Below are positions 11,312-26,518 of a DNA stretch of 64,000 nucleotides, in pieces. The DNA is from Naematelia aurantialba (taxonomy: Eukaryota > Basidiomycota > Tremellomycetes > Tremellales > Naemateliaceae), in NCBI GenBank assembly GCA_021527695.1, contig JAKFAO010000004.1, forward strand, positions 1,529,001-1,593,000, read 5' to 3'. Under the pieces are notes generated by a model that searched no databases, was not told where the DNA came from, and was given only the letters and a program-made list of their open reading frames with translations. The translations under genes and the position numbers were made by a program. Every line of letters begins with the position of its first letter. Position 1 is the first letter of the stretch.

Positions 11312-11644
11312 ATGCTCTCTGTTTTCCTCACACCCCTGCCCCTAGCTGCATTTGCTTCGCCCGCGTCTCTGACAAGTGACTTCGCATCCATTGTGAGATC
11401 CGTTCCTCAAAATTGTCCCGTTGCAAGTGTCATATCGTTGAGTTTGCTTGCAGTCGCCACTGACAGCAGTGCTCCGACGACGGCAGATCCCTCAGCAAAC
11501 AGTACACCGCCATGTACATCTTTACCGATTAATCATGCATCTTTTGGAACCTCTATGAGATCCCAACCTTCAGGGTCGTCCCATATCTCACTCGCGAGCA
11601 CGGCTTCGACCACTAGATTGACATCCATGCCGAAGCCTAGATGA
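11312..11644 (+). CDS. Doubtful small secreted protein
   Basis: An ATG-initiated open frame of 110 aa starting with a signal-peptide-like segment (MLSVFLTPLPLAAFASPAS), followed by a Ser/Thr-rich tail with only two cysteines. Small secreted proteins of this style are common in basidiomycetes. However, the 3' third overlaps the coding end of the Atg14-like gene on the opposite strand (11533-11644), where that strand's protein is clearly conserved. Either the true end lies earlier, via an intron, or the frame is chance. No function is assigned. Confidence 0.25.
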   Translation: MLSVFLTPLPLAAFASPASLTSDFASIVRSVPQNCPVASVISLSLLAVATDSSAPTTADPSANSTPPCTSLPINHASFGTSMRSQPSGSSHISLASTASTTRLTSMPKPR

Positions 11645-12639
11645 GAGAGCAGCTTAGTTCCTGGCTCGTGTGATTGCACTCCGAGTCTAGGTGATTCCGC
11701 GGTGGCGATCAGTAGTGCTAACAGTTGTGTGGAGGCGAGGGTTGTGTCTGTGTCCAACGCCACCCCGATTCCGCCGACTCCTTGGGACCAGGCGAGGTAG
11801 GAAACGGAAAATGCGAGTAAGGCGAACGCGATGAAGAATGACCTATTCTTCTTCCTACTCGACATCCATAGTATATTTTTGTCGCGATATTTGGTCGAGG
11901 TGACAAATGGAGCATTGGCTCGTAGGGATGGCCGTCCTATATGTTTGACTGAAGCAAATGCCGGGGCAAATGGCAGAGCGATGGACAAATATCGAGTTAT
12001 CAGCCCCAGCAAATGCAACGTGTGTACCAAAGCCGCGTTGATGTGCGTAGCTTGGTGCACTGAAGGGTCAACACCATCAGACTGTCACCCACATCTAAAC
12101 ATTTGTGGTGGAGGTAATGGCAAACCCGCGATGAGGTCCCGTTGAACTCCAAAGACCGCCATAGCTTCACGGACCAATACGCATCGAGCATGGATCAAAC
12201 GCCGAGAAACATCATCTTGCTGTCGGCGGATCTGCAAAATGGCTTTGTCGATTGGGCAAGCGGGCGGGATCGGTCGGACGCGCGACTTTCGGACCGTAAC
12301 TGGAGTTAGCTGTGAAGTCATGGGCACACTCTCACCTTCAGGTAGGCCCTCGATGGCACTTCGAAGTCGCGCACATCGCTCTTCAGCATTAGCGACCTGC
12401 GTCCGCAGTCGACGCCAGGCATCACAGCCCCGCGGGTTTGCAATCAGAGATTGCGCCCTCTGCCCGCTGGCAGCAGATTGAGCACGGAAATCATTGGAAA
12501 GCTGATGATGCTTGGCGACCCTGATACCGTCTCAACAGGAGATCGGGCAGTCAACAGTGAGCATTACGTACCCTTCCGTAATGCAAGTTGCGCAATAAAG
12601 GGCTGTTTTGGCGCCCTGGCAGGCGTAGCAGTAAGACAT
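11533..12639 (-). CDS. Atg14/Vps38 (UVRAG-like) subunit of the Vps34 PI3-kinase complex
   Basis: Exons from the 5' end: 12639-12572, 12520-12093, 12059-11533; 340 aa. The N-terminus has two CXXC pairs (CYAC and CATC), as in Atg14 proteins. A charged coiled-coil region follows (about residues 60-130: WRRLRTQVANAEERCARL, then IRRQQDDVSRRL). The C-terminal half has the conserved ATHINAALVHTLHLLGLITRYLSIALPF block, the start of the UVRAG/Atg14 domain, then KYRDKNILWMSS and a hydrophobic helix. In complexes with Vps34, Vps15 and Vps30 these subunits direct PI3P synthesis to autophagosome or endosome membranes. The N-terminal cysteines favour Atg14 over Vps38. It is divergent from SHO1 (202 bp). 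Confidence 0.65.
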
Positions 12640-12841
12640 GGAGTGAAGAGATGACTTCGTTGGAGACCCATGGCCCAGCAAGGGTGCCAGTGGATGAAGA
12701 GTAAGATGCTGGAGTTAGGCGTGCACATAACATGATTGCCTAATAGCACGCCTACACATAACAAGCTTGTTTCATAATTTGCCGCCGACGGGGTGTTGGT
12801 TCATCAACAATAATCCTCCTCTTGCCGAAGACGATATAGCC

Positions 12842-13893
12842 ATGCTCAACAACTTTGATCCCAGATTTGTTTTCAGGCATCCACTCTTCCTGGTCACGTT
12901 CATCATCGCGATTCCAGCTTGGATCATAGCTTTTGCGGGGCAATGTGCTGCCGAGGCAAAGTTTGGTCGTACGTCTCTCACCCAACCCGCCCAGCTGATG
13001 GCAGGGAATTCCGATGGCACGCCTGCTGTGAGGTATCTCTGGTATAGCATCTGGATTCAACTTGCTTGCATCGTTCACCTATTGTAAGCCAACTATCTGA
13101 TTGAGCTTACGCGTAGCTTGGCGACTAGTACCGATGGCTTGGCTGTGCATAGGTTTCAGCTCGCCGTCATACTTACTATCGCCGAGGTCTTTGCGGTGTT
13201 CGGCACAGAATACATCTTTGCGTCGGAAGGGGCGTTCATTGCGGTTGGAGTCGGGTCACTCCTTTTGGCGATCGTCGATGTGAGAAGCCACCTTGTCTCT
13301 GCTGACAGCAGTTAATCTGGATCCTCTATCTCACCTCGGAAGAAGATACTCTCTTCTATGACATACTTAACTCCGGAGGCAATGGAGGACTTTCCGGGCA
13401 CTCTAGACGTGCAAGTCGTCGGGACTCGGCTGCAGCCTTTGTCGCGGGTGGGGAAACCGGTATCGGCAATACAACAGGATATCAAACCACGCCTCGAATC
13501 AATGGCTCATATAGCATGGGTTACGCCCCTGCCGCTACGGATACGACGCCACAGAAGAACCCGGCCAACTATGATCAAGCTGCACCCTCTGGCCCAGACG
13601 AGCAATACAGGCATCGAGCAAAGTAGGTTTGATGGTACCTCAGCTGATCACCAGGGCAATGTACGCCTACTCCGCATCCCCCGACGATCCTAACGAGGTA
13701 CGTACGCGTGACGACGAGGCTGATGACCTTCAGGTCTCATTCGCCAAGGGGGATATACTCGAGGTGGTGGACAACACGGGCAAGTGGTATCAAGTCAGGA
13801 CCCCTTCGGGCCAGACAGGGGTAAGTGGAAAGAAATGATGCGGTCAGCTGATTTTTGAAGATCGCACCTTCGAATTATTTATCAATGCTGTAG
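12842..13893 (+). CDS. SHO1: High-osmolarity sensor Sho1: four-TM protein with C-terminal SH3
   Basis: Exons 12842-13083, 13117-13279, 13312-13622, 13655-13697, 13734-13820, 13861-13893; 292 aa. Four hydrophobic segments at about 14-33, 66-82, 94-110 and 118-142 give the compact Sho1 membrane domain. A Ser/Gly-rich cytosolic linker follows, then an SH3 domain from about residue 240 (AMYAYSASPDDPNEVSF, GDILEVVDNTGKWYQVR, GIAPSNYLSML). Sho1 docks Pbs2 and Ste11 in the HOG pathway. The SH3 is divided over three exons, and the last exon encodes only the SNY-containing end. The acceptor of exon 3 could also be three bases earlier, adding one Gln. Confidence 0.92.
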
Positions 13894-13919
13894 GCTACAA
13901 ATGCATATGATGGTCATGA

Positions 13920-16247
13920 TCATTTCTTATTTTTCTTCTTCTTTCTCTTCTTGGGATTGCCTGATGAGGGTGACTGAGAGTGGTGTTCCAATCCATTGAC
14001 CTCAGCGTTATCACTGCCGTCCCCACCGTCTTCCCGGCCAGCCGCCTCTTCAGCGACCCCTTCAGCTTCACTACTACTATCCCGGACGGTCAATACATCC
14101 AGTAGTTCAGCTTCCGTCCGCTCCGTAATGACGATCGCTGGAGGGACCTCGGTGCGCTCAATTTCAGATAACGGCTCTGCAGAGGTGACCGTTATTTGCT
14201 TCTCATTATATCTCGTTGGTCCAGGTTTGTCGTTACCCGGCATTTCAGGAGTCGGAGCGATGGCGGGCGCGACGTCCTGCCCGGAGTTTTCAAGAACATC
14301 CGAGTCGTGGCTTACGGCAACACGTGGCAGCTTGGCCGCTACAGTCGGTCCGGTGTCGACTGCGTCGGGTATAGTAACTGGTGAATCGGGTGACATGCGC
14401 GGGGGTCCAGGAGGGAACGACAACGCAATTCGGGTCTTGGGAGGCGTTCGAGGTTGGTCATCGGCTTCCTGTCCCCCGTCGGCCCGAACAATCCCCTCTG
14501 TCGCATCAGCCGCCTTCTCCTCTACGCTTGCTAATTCGCTGGTACGCCTAGGCCCTGCGTGTACCTGTTGATCCAGCCATACATCCAGCTCAGTCAAGTC
14601 GATTGATGGCTCCGCCTCCTCAAAGATGCCGCCATGGAGTCCGGTACGTATTAGGAGGATGACCACACGCCAGGCCTCGGCGAATGCGATGCATATTCTC
14701 TGAGTTTCACGCTTCTTCGCAAATCGGACCTCGGGTGCAAGCAATGTCTCAGAATTACGTCTGAGGAGGTGTGCACGTGGAGACGAGGGCGTTCGGGCGT
14801 GTTTAGGTCGATTCCCGGTGGCGATTTCCAGGTCGACTTGCTTAAGATATTGGAGCACAGCGGAGTTCGCTGTGTCGATCGACGTTGCTTGAGCCGAAGA
14901 CAGCTTCCCAAGCAGAGCACTTGGTGCCATGAGCCGCAGCGTGTTCAAAGCCGACATATGGGCGTTCAAGAACAACGCCAAGGCTGGAAAGTGGGTTAGC
15001 CATGATGGTGGCTGGCTTGATTCCTTGATATCAACCGTCCCTGAAGGTATTGCCGAAACATCGTCTACGAGTACCTCGGAAGGAGGAGCGGCGTTTTTTA
15101 TGGCAGTCTTCAATGTCATTGCTAGCTGATTCGCAGCCGAATTGATAACCTGCGTGTATGTAGACAGAATTGCTCGTCCGAACGGTTCTCCGACTAAGAG
15201 GGCAAAGTCGAGGCCAACCCGAGAAAACGAAAGAGCGCAGTATCCGAGCTGAACCAAGACTGAGCTCAAAGAAGCGGAATCCGAAGAAATTTGGGGCACA
15301 TAGCTTGTGATCAGCTGCGCCAGGTCGGAAACGCAATGTGCTGCGAAGGACGACAAGTGATGGGACTCGCCAAAGATTGCCGTAAATTGCGATATGATGT
15401 CGTAGACATGCTCGCGGAAGAGATCGATATGTTTTCTCACATACCGAATCGGTTCCCCTCGTTCCCGCTCGACGGTCATCATTTGTACGCGATAGTTGTG
15501 CAGTCGACTCGTCAAGAAAAGAAGGCCAAGTTCCTCCTCACCTAAAGAGCCTAGACGTCGCAAAAATGTGACCGCCTTCACTAATGTCGGTAGTTTGACC
15601 GGCTCGCGGAGAATTGCCAGGAGTTGAGCGAGGAGGAGTTGACGCACTCCATCGACCTCTTTGGCGACATCATCAGTCAATGCGACACCACAGCGCAGGT
15701 TTAGATCTTCTGCGTGATTCGCCAGCTCCAAAGCCTCCTGATAATAGCCGTTTCGCACACAAGTGTCCATCAAATGAGGAATCTCCAGTAGATCTAGGAG
15801 CTTGTCCTGATGTTCCAATACCAAAGCTGCGCGGCCGCGAGCTGTTTGGATTCCCTGGGTGCTTTTGGCAAATAGCCTGCACTCGTCTTCCAATGCAGGT
15901 ACCGAGTTTAGAAGTCGACCAAGACTCCCTTCAAAATCGTCGAAGGCCGACTGAACAGCGGCCGAGCATTTGTGCACCGAGATGAATGTCGTGTACTCGC
16001 GATAGCACAGATTGACGAGTTCGGTTTCCACGGCCGTCGCCTCAGATGATATGATGGAAGGCTCCCTAAGCAGCTTTTCGAGGGGTAATGAGACTAGATG
16101 ACTAATATAGGAAGACGAGGGAGTATCAGCAAAGTCGGGAGCGAGCACTCGTCTTCCTCGTGCCGATTCTCCGAGGAGATCGACCAAGGTGGGTCCTGAT
16201 CATCAGCAAGGATCGCCGAATCAGAACTTACCGATCTCCTCTTGCAT
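13920..16247 (-). CDS. COG8: Conserved oligomeric Golgi complex subunit 8
   Basis: Two exons: 16247-16232 (16 nt, MQEEI plus one base) and 16195-13920; 763 aa. The N-terminal about 370 residues match the Dor1/COG8 family: YISHLVSLPLEKLLREP near residue 30, AVETELVNLCYREYTTFI, a helical region ending SVPALEDECRLF, and LLEIPHLMDTCVRNGYYQEALELANHAEDL. COG8 is a lobe-B subunit of the COG tether for retrograde intra-Golgi vesicles. The C-terminal about 250 residues are a long acidic/Ser-Pro-rich, apparently disordered extension ending in a lysine-rich tail (KKRKKKKNKK). The 16-nt first exon is needed because the long exon has no ATG before the conserved region. It is divergent from ILV3 (232 bp). 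Confidence 0.92.
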
Positions 16248-16479
16248 GTCGCCGAGATGGTGTATAAAGAATGATTGTGATGTAGCAAGGACTTTAACAA
16301 TGTCCAACAGTTGGATGATCGTTGACAGTAGTAGTAGCAGGCTGGGAAACACGAGCCCACCCCAAAAAGTCGCGTGCGTGGATTTGGTGCCTAGCCGATT
16401 GGCCAGTTCGCCGACTCTTCAAAATTATTTTACCCCGTCTAGGCATCTTTTGTCTTGTCTTTCGCTCTCTCTTCGCACC

Positions 16480-18600
16480 ATGACAATGGTTGTACAACGT
16501 GCAACGCTCATCAAGGGCGTACGCCCCCTCCATGCGACTTCATCGTCGCAGGCCGCTGCTCTCAACCGCACTTCTCGCATCATCACACAGCCTAAAAGTC
16601 AAGGCGCATCTCAAGTGAGGGTCACTGTGGGGTGAAGCTCACATCAGGCGATGCTCTTCGCGACCGAGGGTGTTGAGACAGATGAAGATCTTCAGAAAGC
16701 CATGGTCGGTGTGGCTAGTGTTTGGCAAGTCGCTCCTAGTCAGCCCAGCTAATGTCAGGTACGAAGGTAATCCTTGTAACCGGCATATTCTGGGTCTTGG
16801 GCAGCGAGTCAAGAAATCTTTGATGAACGCGGGACTCATTGGGTATCAGTTTGGGACTGTGGGCGTTTCGGATGGCATTTCTATGGGAACGCGAGGGAGT
16901 TAGTTGACGACGAGACGTCGCTGACGTCAGTGTCTTACTCGCTACAATCTAGAGACCTGATCGCCGACTCGGTCGAAACAGCCGCCGGAGGACACTGGTT
17001 GGACGGCATGGTCGTCATCCCCGGATGTGATAAGAACATGCCAGGAACCTTGATGGCATTGGGTCGACTCAATCGACCAGGCTTGATGGTGTACGGTGGC
17101 ACTATCAGACCCGGCACGTGCGGCGGCGGGACCACGGGTCGCCCGGCAGAATCTATCGATATTGTCTCCGCGTTCCAGAGCTACGGTCGTTTTCTACAAG
17201 AAGGTCAAACTGAGGAAGCAGAAAAGATACGCTACGACACGGTCCGCCACGCCTGTCCCGGCCCTGGAGCTTGTGGTGGAGTGAGTCCCCGTGATCCGGC
17301 CATTGACAACTTGCAGATGTATACGGCAAACACCATGGCATCGGCCACCGAGGCTCTTGGAATGACTCTACCCGGCTCTTCCTCGTTTCCAGCTGAATAC
17401 CCCGAAAAGTATGCCGAATGTGACTCCATCGGCCCCGTAATGCGAAGTCTCCTGGAGGAGAATCTTCTACCCCGTGACATCATGACCCGGCAGGCATTCG
17501 AAAATGCGATGGTATGTTTTCGATTGTGCTGTGCTAATGCTTGTAGGTGCTCACGATGGCCCTGGGGGGTTCCACCAACGCTGTTTTGCATATGCTGGCC
17601 ATCGCTCACTCGGTCGGGATTAACCTGACGGTCGATGACTTCCAAACTGTATCTGATCGTGTTCCTCTGCTTGCCGATCTCAAACCAAGTGGCAAATACG
17701 TGATGGAGGACATCAATACCATCGGAGGCATCCCAAGTGTCATTCACTATCTTATAAAGCTTGGGCTCATGACTGGAGACGAAATCACTGTGACCGGCAA
17801 AACTCTGGGGGAGAATTGCGACCGCTGGATTGAGGAACATGGAAGCAAATGGGAAGGCCAAAAGGTCATGCGGTCCTTGGAGAATCCCCTCAAGGAGACA
17901 GGACACATCAGGTGAGGAAATGGTAGCGATAATGCTGATTCCAGGATTCTCCGAGGCAACCTGGCTCCTGGAGGCGCCGTCTCGAAGATCACAGGCAAAG
18001 AGGGGCTTCGTTTCGTTGGGAAATGTCGAGCATTCGATGATGAGGAGAGTTTTGTGAAAGCGGTCGAGAGCGGGTCAATCAAGCAGGGGGAGAAAACAGT
18101 CGTTGTTTTGAGATATCTTGGACCTCAAGGTGGACCTGGTGAGTTTTTTCGGCGAGCAGTGCTGACCAATAGGCATGCCGGAAATGCTCAAACCAACCAG
18201 TTTGATCATGGGTGCCGGATTAGGATATGATGTTGCTTGTTTGACGGATGGCAGATTCTCAGGAGGGTGAGACAGTTGCTGCAATGTTCGGGCTGACGAG
18301 AGCTCGCATGGGTTTGTTGTTGGCCATGTGGTGCCGGAAGCCCAGGTTGGAGGTCCTATTGCTCTCGTGGAGGATGGGGACGTCATCTCGATTGACGCCG
18401 TGGCCAATACGCTCAGCGTGGATATATCAGAGGAGGAGATGGCTCGTCGGCGAGCTCTCTGGATACCACCTCCATTGAAAGTTTCGTCGGGTACACTTTA
18501 CAAATATGCTCGACTAGTTTCGGACGCGAGCAAAGGTTGCGGTGAGTTGCCAAAGTCTCTCATACCGTGTCTGCTAAGCGTAGCAGTCACCGACGCATAG
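16480..18600 (+). CDS. ILV3: Dihydroxy-acid dehydratase, mitochondrial
   Basis: Exons 16480-16614, 16648-16724, 16759-16898, 16931-17280, 17317-17511, 17547-17911, 17945-18138, 18173-18266, 18303-18541, 18587-18600; 600 aa. An N-terminal basic presequence ([20 protein letters not shown]) precedes the enzyme. It converts dihydroxy-isovalerate or dihydroxy-methylvalerate to the keto acids of valine and isoleucine. The Fe-S ligand motifs are visible: [21 protein letters not shown] and [11 protein letters not shown] followed by [23 protein letters not shown] and the C-terminal VTDA also match. Intron 2 (16725-16758) starts with GC instead of GT. The last exon holds only 14 nt. Confidence 0.96.
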
Positions 18601-18823
18601 CATATGTCATCTTGTAGACGAAGGGCTACGTAGGAATTCGAGGGTGTTGAGATAGATGTAGCAGGATATTGTGATTGTGGTGACTGAGAAAGATGCATAG
18701 CCGTGAAACCGCGCTTCGGTTGTAGCTCTCCCACGCCTGTCACTGATTGAGTGGCCAACTTTATAACGGCTCGTCTTGGTCTGTGTCCTCGCTAGATTGT
18801 ACAGTAGTACTTCATCTTCCACG

Positions 18824-22893
<4,070 letters not shown>

Positions 22894-23082
22894 ATGTGTA
22901 CTCTTTGACATGTATCTGTATGGCATACATGTTCCAGGTGTACAACCAAGAGTGCGAGGCAGGATCATTGACTACACTAAATTGCGACAACAGAGACCAC
23001 ACATCGATAACTAGTGTTAGTAATTAATTGTTGTGCAAGCTCGACTTGCAGGCATCCACATCCATCAAGTCGGAGCTCACTA

Positions 23083-23520
23083 TGACATTGTCGTGCCGGA
23101 CACGTCGTCGAGTCGTCACGTGACTGACCACACGATCGTCCCGGGGACGGCTGCATGGTTATTGTGTGCACTCCACGTGGTTCTGCAGAACTCGTGGAGG
23201 TTGGACGCGTGTCTACTCGCTCTCGACGAGAGTATACAGAGGTTACCAGTTTGTAGTGAGGTTCCCCAGCAATCCTCGATTGAGTCCCATAGTCTAAGGC
23301 CCAACGATCTCATTCTAACTTCGACGGGTCTACAACCACTCATCAGAGATCTTCTAGACCACCGACATCCAAGTCCACGTATCCACATCCAAGTCTCCAT
23401 CCCAAGTCAAGTCACACCCATTCTCTCAACGAGTTCTCACGGAACTCAACCAAGTCCAAGTCATTTGTTGTGCAGCGGACCCAGGTCGCCAAAGTTAGAT
23501 TAAATTTTTATCATAGAGGA
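23083..23520 (+). repeat. Degenerate solo LTR of the family of the right-hand chromovirus
   Basis: The segment is the diverged reverse complement of 58422-58834. Shared landmarks include the ACGTCGTCGAGTCGTCACGTG block at its left end (the revcomp of 58800-58830), the GTTCCCCAGC...TCGATTGAGTCCCATAGTC centre and the GCAGCGGACCCAGGTCGCC right end. No neighbouring internal region is present, so it is a solo or broken LTR. Confidence 0.7.
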
Positions 23521-23568
23521 GGGATTAGAGCTTTGCTGAATCATCCCTAAGCTGCTCATGTTACGACC

Positions 23569-23602
23569 CATCTTTGATTGGCCCGGAGGCCAATCAAAGA
23601 TG
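23569..23602. repeat. Perfect 15-bp inverted repeat (hairpin), loop CGGA
   Basis: The arms CATCTTTGATTGGCC and GGCCAATCAAAGATG pair perfectly around a 4-base loop. It lies just inside a TGTTACGACC block of a broken LTR element. It could act as a transcript hairpin or be part of a terminal structure. Confidence 0.8.
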
Positions 23603-24014
23603 AGTGATGTGTGGAAAGCTGCCGTTTACTTGGGTTGAGCTGAGTGCTCGGCGTCTTGTGACTGGATCAACAGTTGAATAAACATAATGAGCTTGCAAGG
23701 ATCCCGCAAGCCCAAGGGGGAAGTGTAGTGTTACGACCCTGTCAGGACACTGCCATCAACCAATTGGTTACGTAACAGGCTCGTAACACCTAGCATCCAT
23801 GTCCATGCCACCTGGCAACATACGGTGCCACCCTCGACCATATGGCACCACCCCCACCACGTGGGACCACCTGGCATGGCCTTTTTATTACTTATTGGAG
23901 TAACTGCCATACGGATGGGTGGAGTGCCAGCTGGTGCCAGATGGCAGGAAATGTGCCATATGGCGGGGACCTCCGAGTATATAAGACGCAGCGTACCAAT
24001 CCCTCCTGTCTTCT

Positions 24015-24472
24015 TGTCATGACCCGGTCCGGATTGTCATGACCCACACCGTGGTTTGGCCCATCGTGGAAAAGCTCATAGTAGCAAACCGTGGAAAGTA
24101 TCATCGTGGAAAAGCTCATAGTAGCAAATAGTGGAAAGTCTTATCGTGGAAGTACTTATCGTGGTTGAACCACGCGTGGAAGAGCCACAATGAGCGTGGG
24201 AGAGCCACGATGCCAGAGGTATAAAAGGATGCGCATTTTGTAGTTTGTAGTTCTCCAGTCTTTTATTTATCTCACATTCTTCCCTCACATTCTTCTCACA
24301 CTCATCTCGCACTCCTGGTCAACGCTACCTCGTCAACCAGGCTGGTCACCGCTTGCTGTCCAACCAATCCACAAGCTTCACGGTCTACACCCGTCAGACG
24401 TAGGCCAAGCTTAGTAAACCTTTGCGGTCCATCCTGTCTCAAGCCATCACTACTTGGGACAGGTTCGTGACA
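24015..24472 (+). repeat. LTR copy 1 (TGTCATGACC...TGACA family) with TATA box
   Basis: About 440-460 bp bounded by TGTCATGACCC (at 24015 and again at 24035) and TTCGTGACA. It contains a 41-nt internal direct repeat (from 24063 and 24104: TCGTGGAAAAGCTCATAGTA) and a TATA box TATAAAAGG at 24220-24228, with a likely transcription start about 30 bp downstream. Further copies lie at 25921-26291 (inverted) and 26519-26817 (direct, truncated). An exact target-site duplication was not found. Confidence 0.7.
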
Positions 24473-25090
24473 CATCTTCCCTAAGGATCAAATTATCATA
24501 GGTTACATAGTCACAGGCTCTCTCCTGTGTTCATAGACTAGACCATATATTTCGTGCTCGCCCCATCCAACTCTTTATGGGGAATCCTTCTGAGCTCTTG
24601 AGGTTGCGGCCTTCTCGCCACTCGTCCTGCTTCGACCCAACAGCCGTCGACCAAGTCACAAGTTTATGGATCACTAGATGTGATCCCAGTCCTCGAGTTT
24701 ACGACTCTCCCACCGTCGCTTTCCACGTCGTCTCCGGTTTTCAGCCTGCCGGGTACGAGTCGTAACAGGTAATGATGAGGTGTGGAAATGTAACTTTCGA
24801 TATTTGATTGTTGGGGAAGTGTTACGCATGGAAAACTAGAGAGTGACGAACTCTAGTCTCAGGGGACGATGGCGATTGGCAAAGAAAGCAAGCTGGAGAC
24901 GAATGGATGATGCCAACTGCCACTTTCAGACGAGTAACTTATGATATTTCATCGACAAAGAAGAGAGGAAAGTGCTATCTAACTTGTGTCTTATATACCT
25001 TGAGCATATACTGAGGACTAAGGCTTTGCTGAATCACCGCTTACTAAGCTGCTTATCAATCAGCCCGTTCCCACGGTCCTTGCTTATAAA

Positions 25091-25170
25091 TTTGCGAGAA
25101 AGATTACTAATCTGCGAGAAAGATTACTAATGTGTGGGAACGATTACTAAGGTGTGGGAAAAATTACTAA
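25091..25170 (+). repeat. Four tandem 20-bp units ending GATTACTAA
   Basis: Units at 25091, 25111, 25131 and 25151 share the frame NNTGNGNGAAARATTACTAA. The first two are nearly identical; the third and fourth diverge in the first half. It lies between LTR fragments. Confidence 0.85.
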
Positions 25171-25227
25171 TCTGAATATCCCACTGGTTACGGGACATAA
25201 CAGAAAGAACCACTTGTCTCCCCAACT

Positions 25228-25698
25228 GTTACGGCCGTGTCTCTGATGATTCGACAGAGGAGACGGGTAATCGGGCGATTCGACTATACCGAAATAGTCT
25301 CGAACCGGAAGCGGAAGGCTTTCGGCTGAAGATTTGTCAAACTATCGACAATCGAGGTGAATCGAGGAAATCGAAATGATATCGAGAGTAACATACGAGT
25401 AAGGCAGATCTATCTACTTATATATTGCAGCATCTTATCTATTTCCAATGCTGTTGTTGCCAATAGAATCACCTATTTCCAATATTATTACTAAGCATCA
25501 ATTCGAGGTTTTCGAGGAGGTTGAATTGAGGAATCGAGAGTAAACGAGTGACAAAGTAAGTTATCGAGATTTGAATGAGTGACGAAGAGAGTGTCGAGGT
25601 GATTCAAGTAATAATCGAGATAGATCCAGAGGTTGAAAAGGTTGAAAAGTAAGTCGAGAGTATTCGAGGTAAATCGAGGTGAGTCGGGTCATGACACC
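25228..25698 (+). repeat. LTR-like block with CGAGG/GTCGAG-rich 3' half
   Basis: It begins TGTTACGGCC and ends GGTCATGACA. The 3' half (25468-25698) recurs in inverted orientation at 26292-26519, with the shared stretch of AATAGAATCACCTATTTCC and CATCAATTCGAGGTTTTCG. Together they form inverted arms of about 228 bp separated by about 590 bp. Confidence 0.6.
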
Positions 25699-25920
25699 AA
25701 CGCCTGTCTTTCACACCTTGTTGGGGACGCATTCTCAGAAGGTGATTCAATCTGAAAGTCGTTCTGAGAGTTGCTGTCAGCAATTCTACGAGTGCCTCTT
25801 AGAGTGGAGCTCTATAAGAGAGGAGTGAGTTAGAGAGCACTTTCCTTTCTTCTCTGTGGTTTGGATATCTTACGTTAGTCGTCTAAAAGTGACAGTTGCC
25901 ATTGTCCATTTGTCTGCAGC

Positions 25921-26291
25921 TGTCACGAACCTGTCCCAAGTAGTGATGGCTTGAGACAGGATGGACCGCAGAGGTTTACTAAGCTTGGCCTACGTCTGAT
26001 GGGTGTAGACCATGAAGCTTGTGGATTGGTTGGACGACAAGCGGTGACCAGCCTGGTTGACAAGGTAGCGTCGACCAGGAGTGCAAGATGAGTGTGAGAA
26101 GAACGTGAGGGAAGAATGTGAGATAAATAAAAGACTGGAGAACTGCAAGACTACAAAATGTGCACCCTTTTATACCTCTGGCATCATGGCTCTGCCACAC
26201 ATAGGTTTAGACATGATAAGGGCTTCCACGATGGTACTTCCCACTGCTTGCTACTATAATCACTTCCACGATAGGACTTTCCACTATTTGT
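25921..26291 (-). repeat. LTR copy 2, inverted and truncated
   Basis: Reverse complement of most of 24015-24472. It starts TGTCACGAACCTGTCCC, has the TATA box on the minus strand near 26167, and breaks off at about 26291 where another LTR end (TGTCATGACCCGACTCG) begins. Confidence 0.7.
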
Positions 26292-26518
26292 GTCATGACC
26301 CGACTCGCCTTGAGTTACCTCGATTACTCTCCATTTACTTTTCAACCTCTCGATCTATCTCAATTATTACTTGAATCACCTCCACACTTTTTTTGCCACT
26401 CATTCAAATCTCGATAGCTTACTTCATCCCTTCTTCACTCTTGATTCCTCAATTCAACCTCCTCGAAAACCTCGAATTGATGCTTAGTAATAATATTGGA
26501 AATAGGTGATTCTCTTGG

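Noticed and set aside
24015..24472. Target-site duplication around LTR copy 1
   Set aside because: TCTTC-like strings occur on both sides, but offset by one or two bases from the TG...CA ends, so no exact duplication can be claimed.
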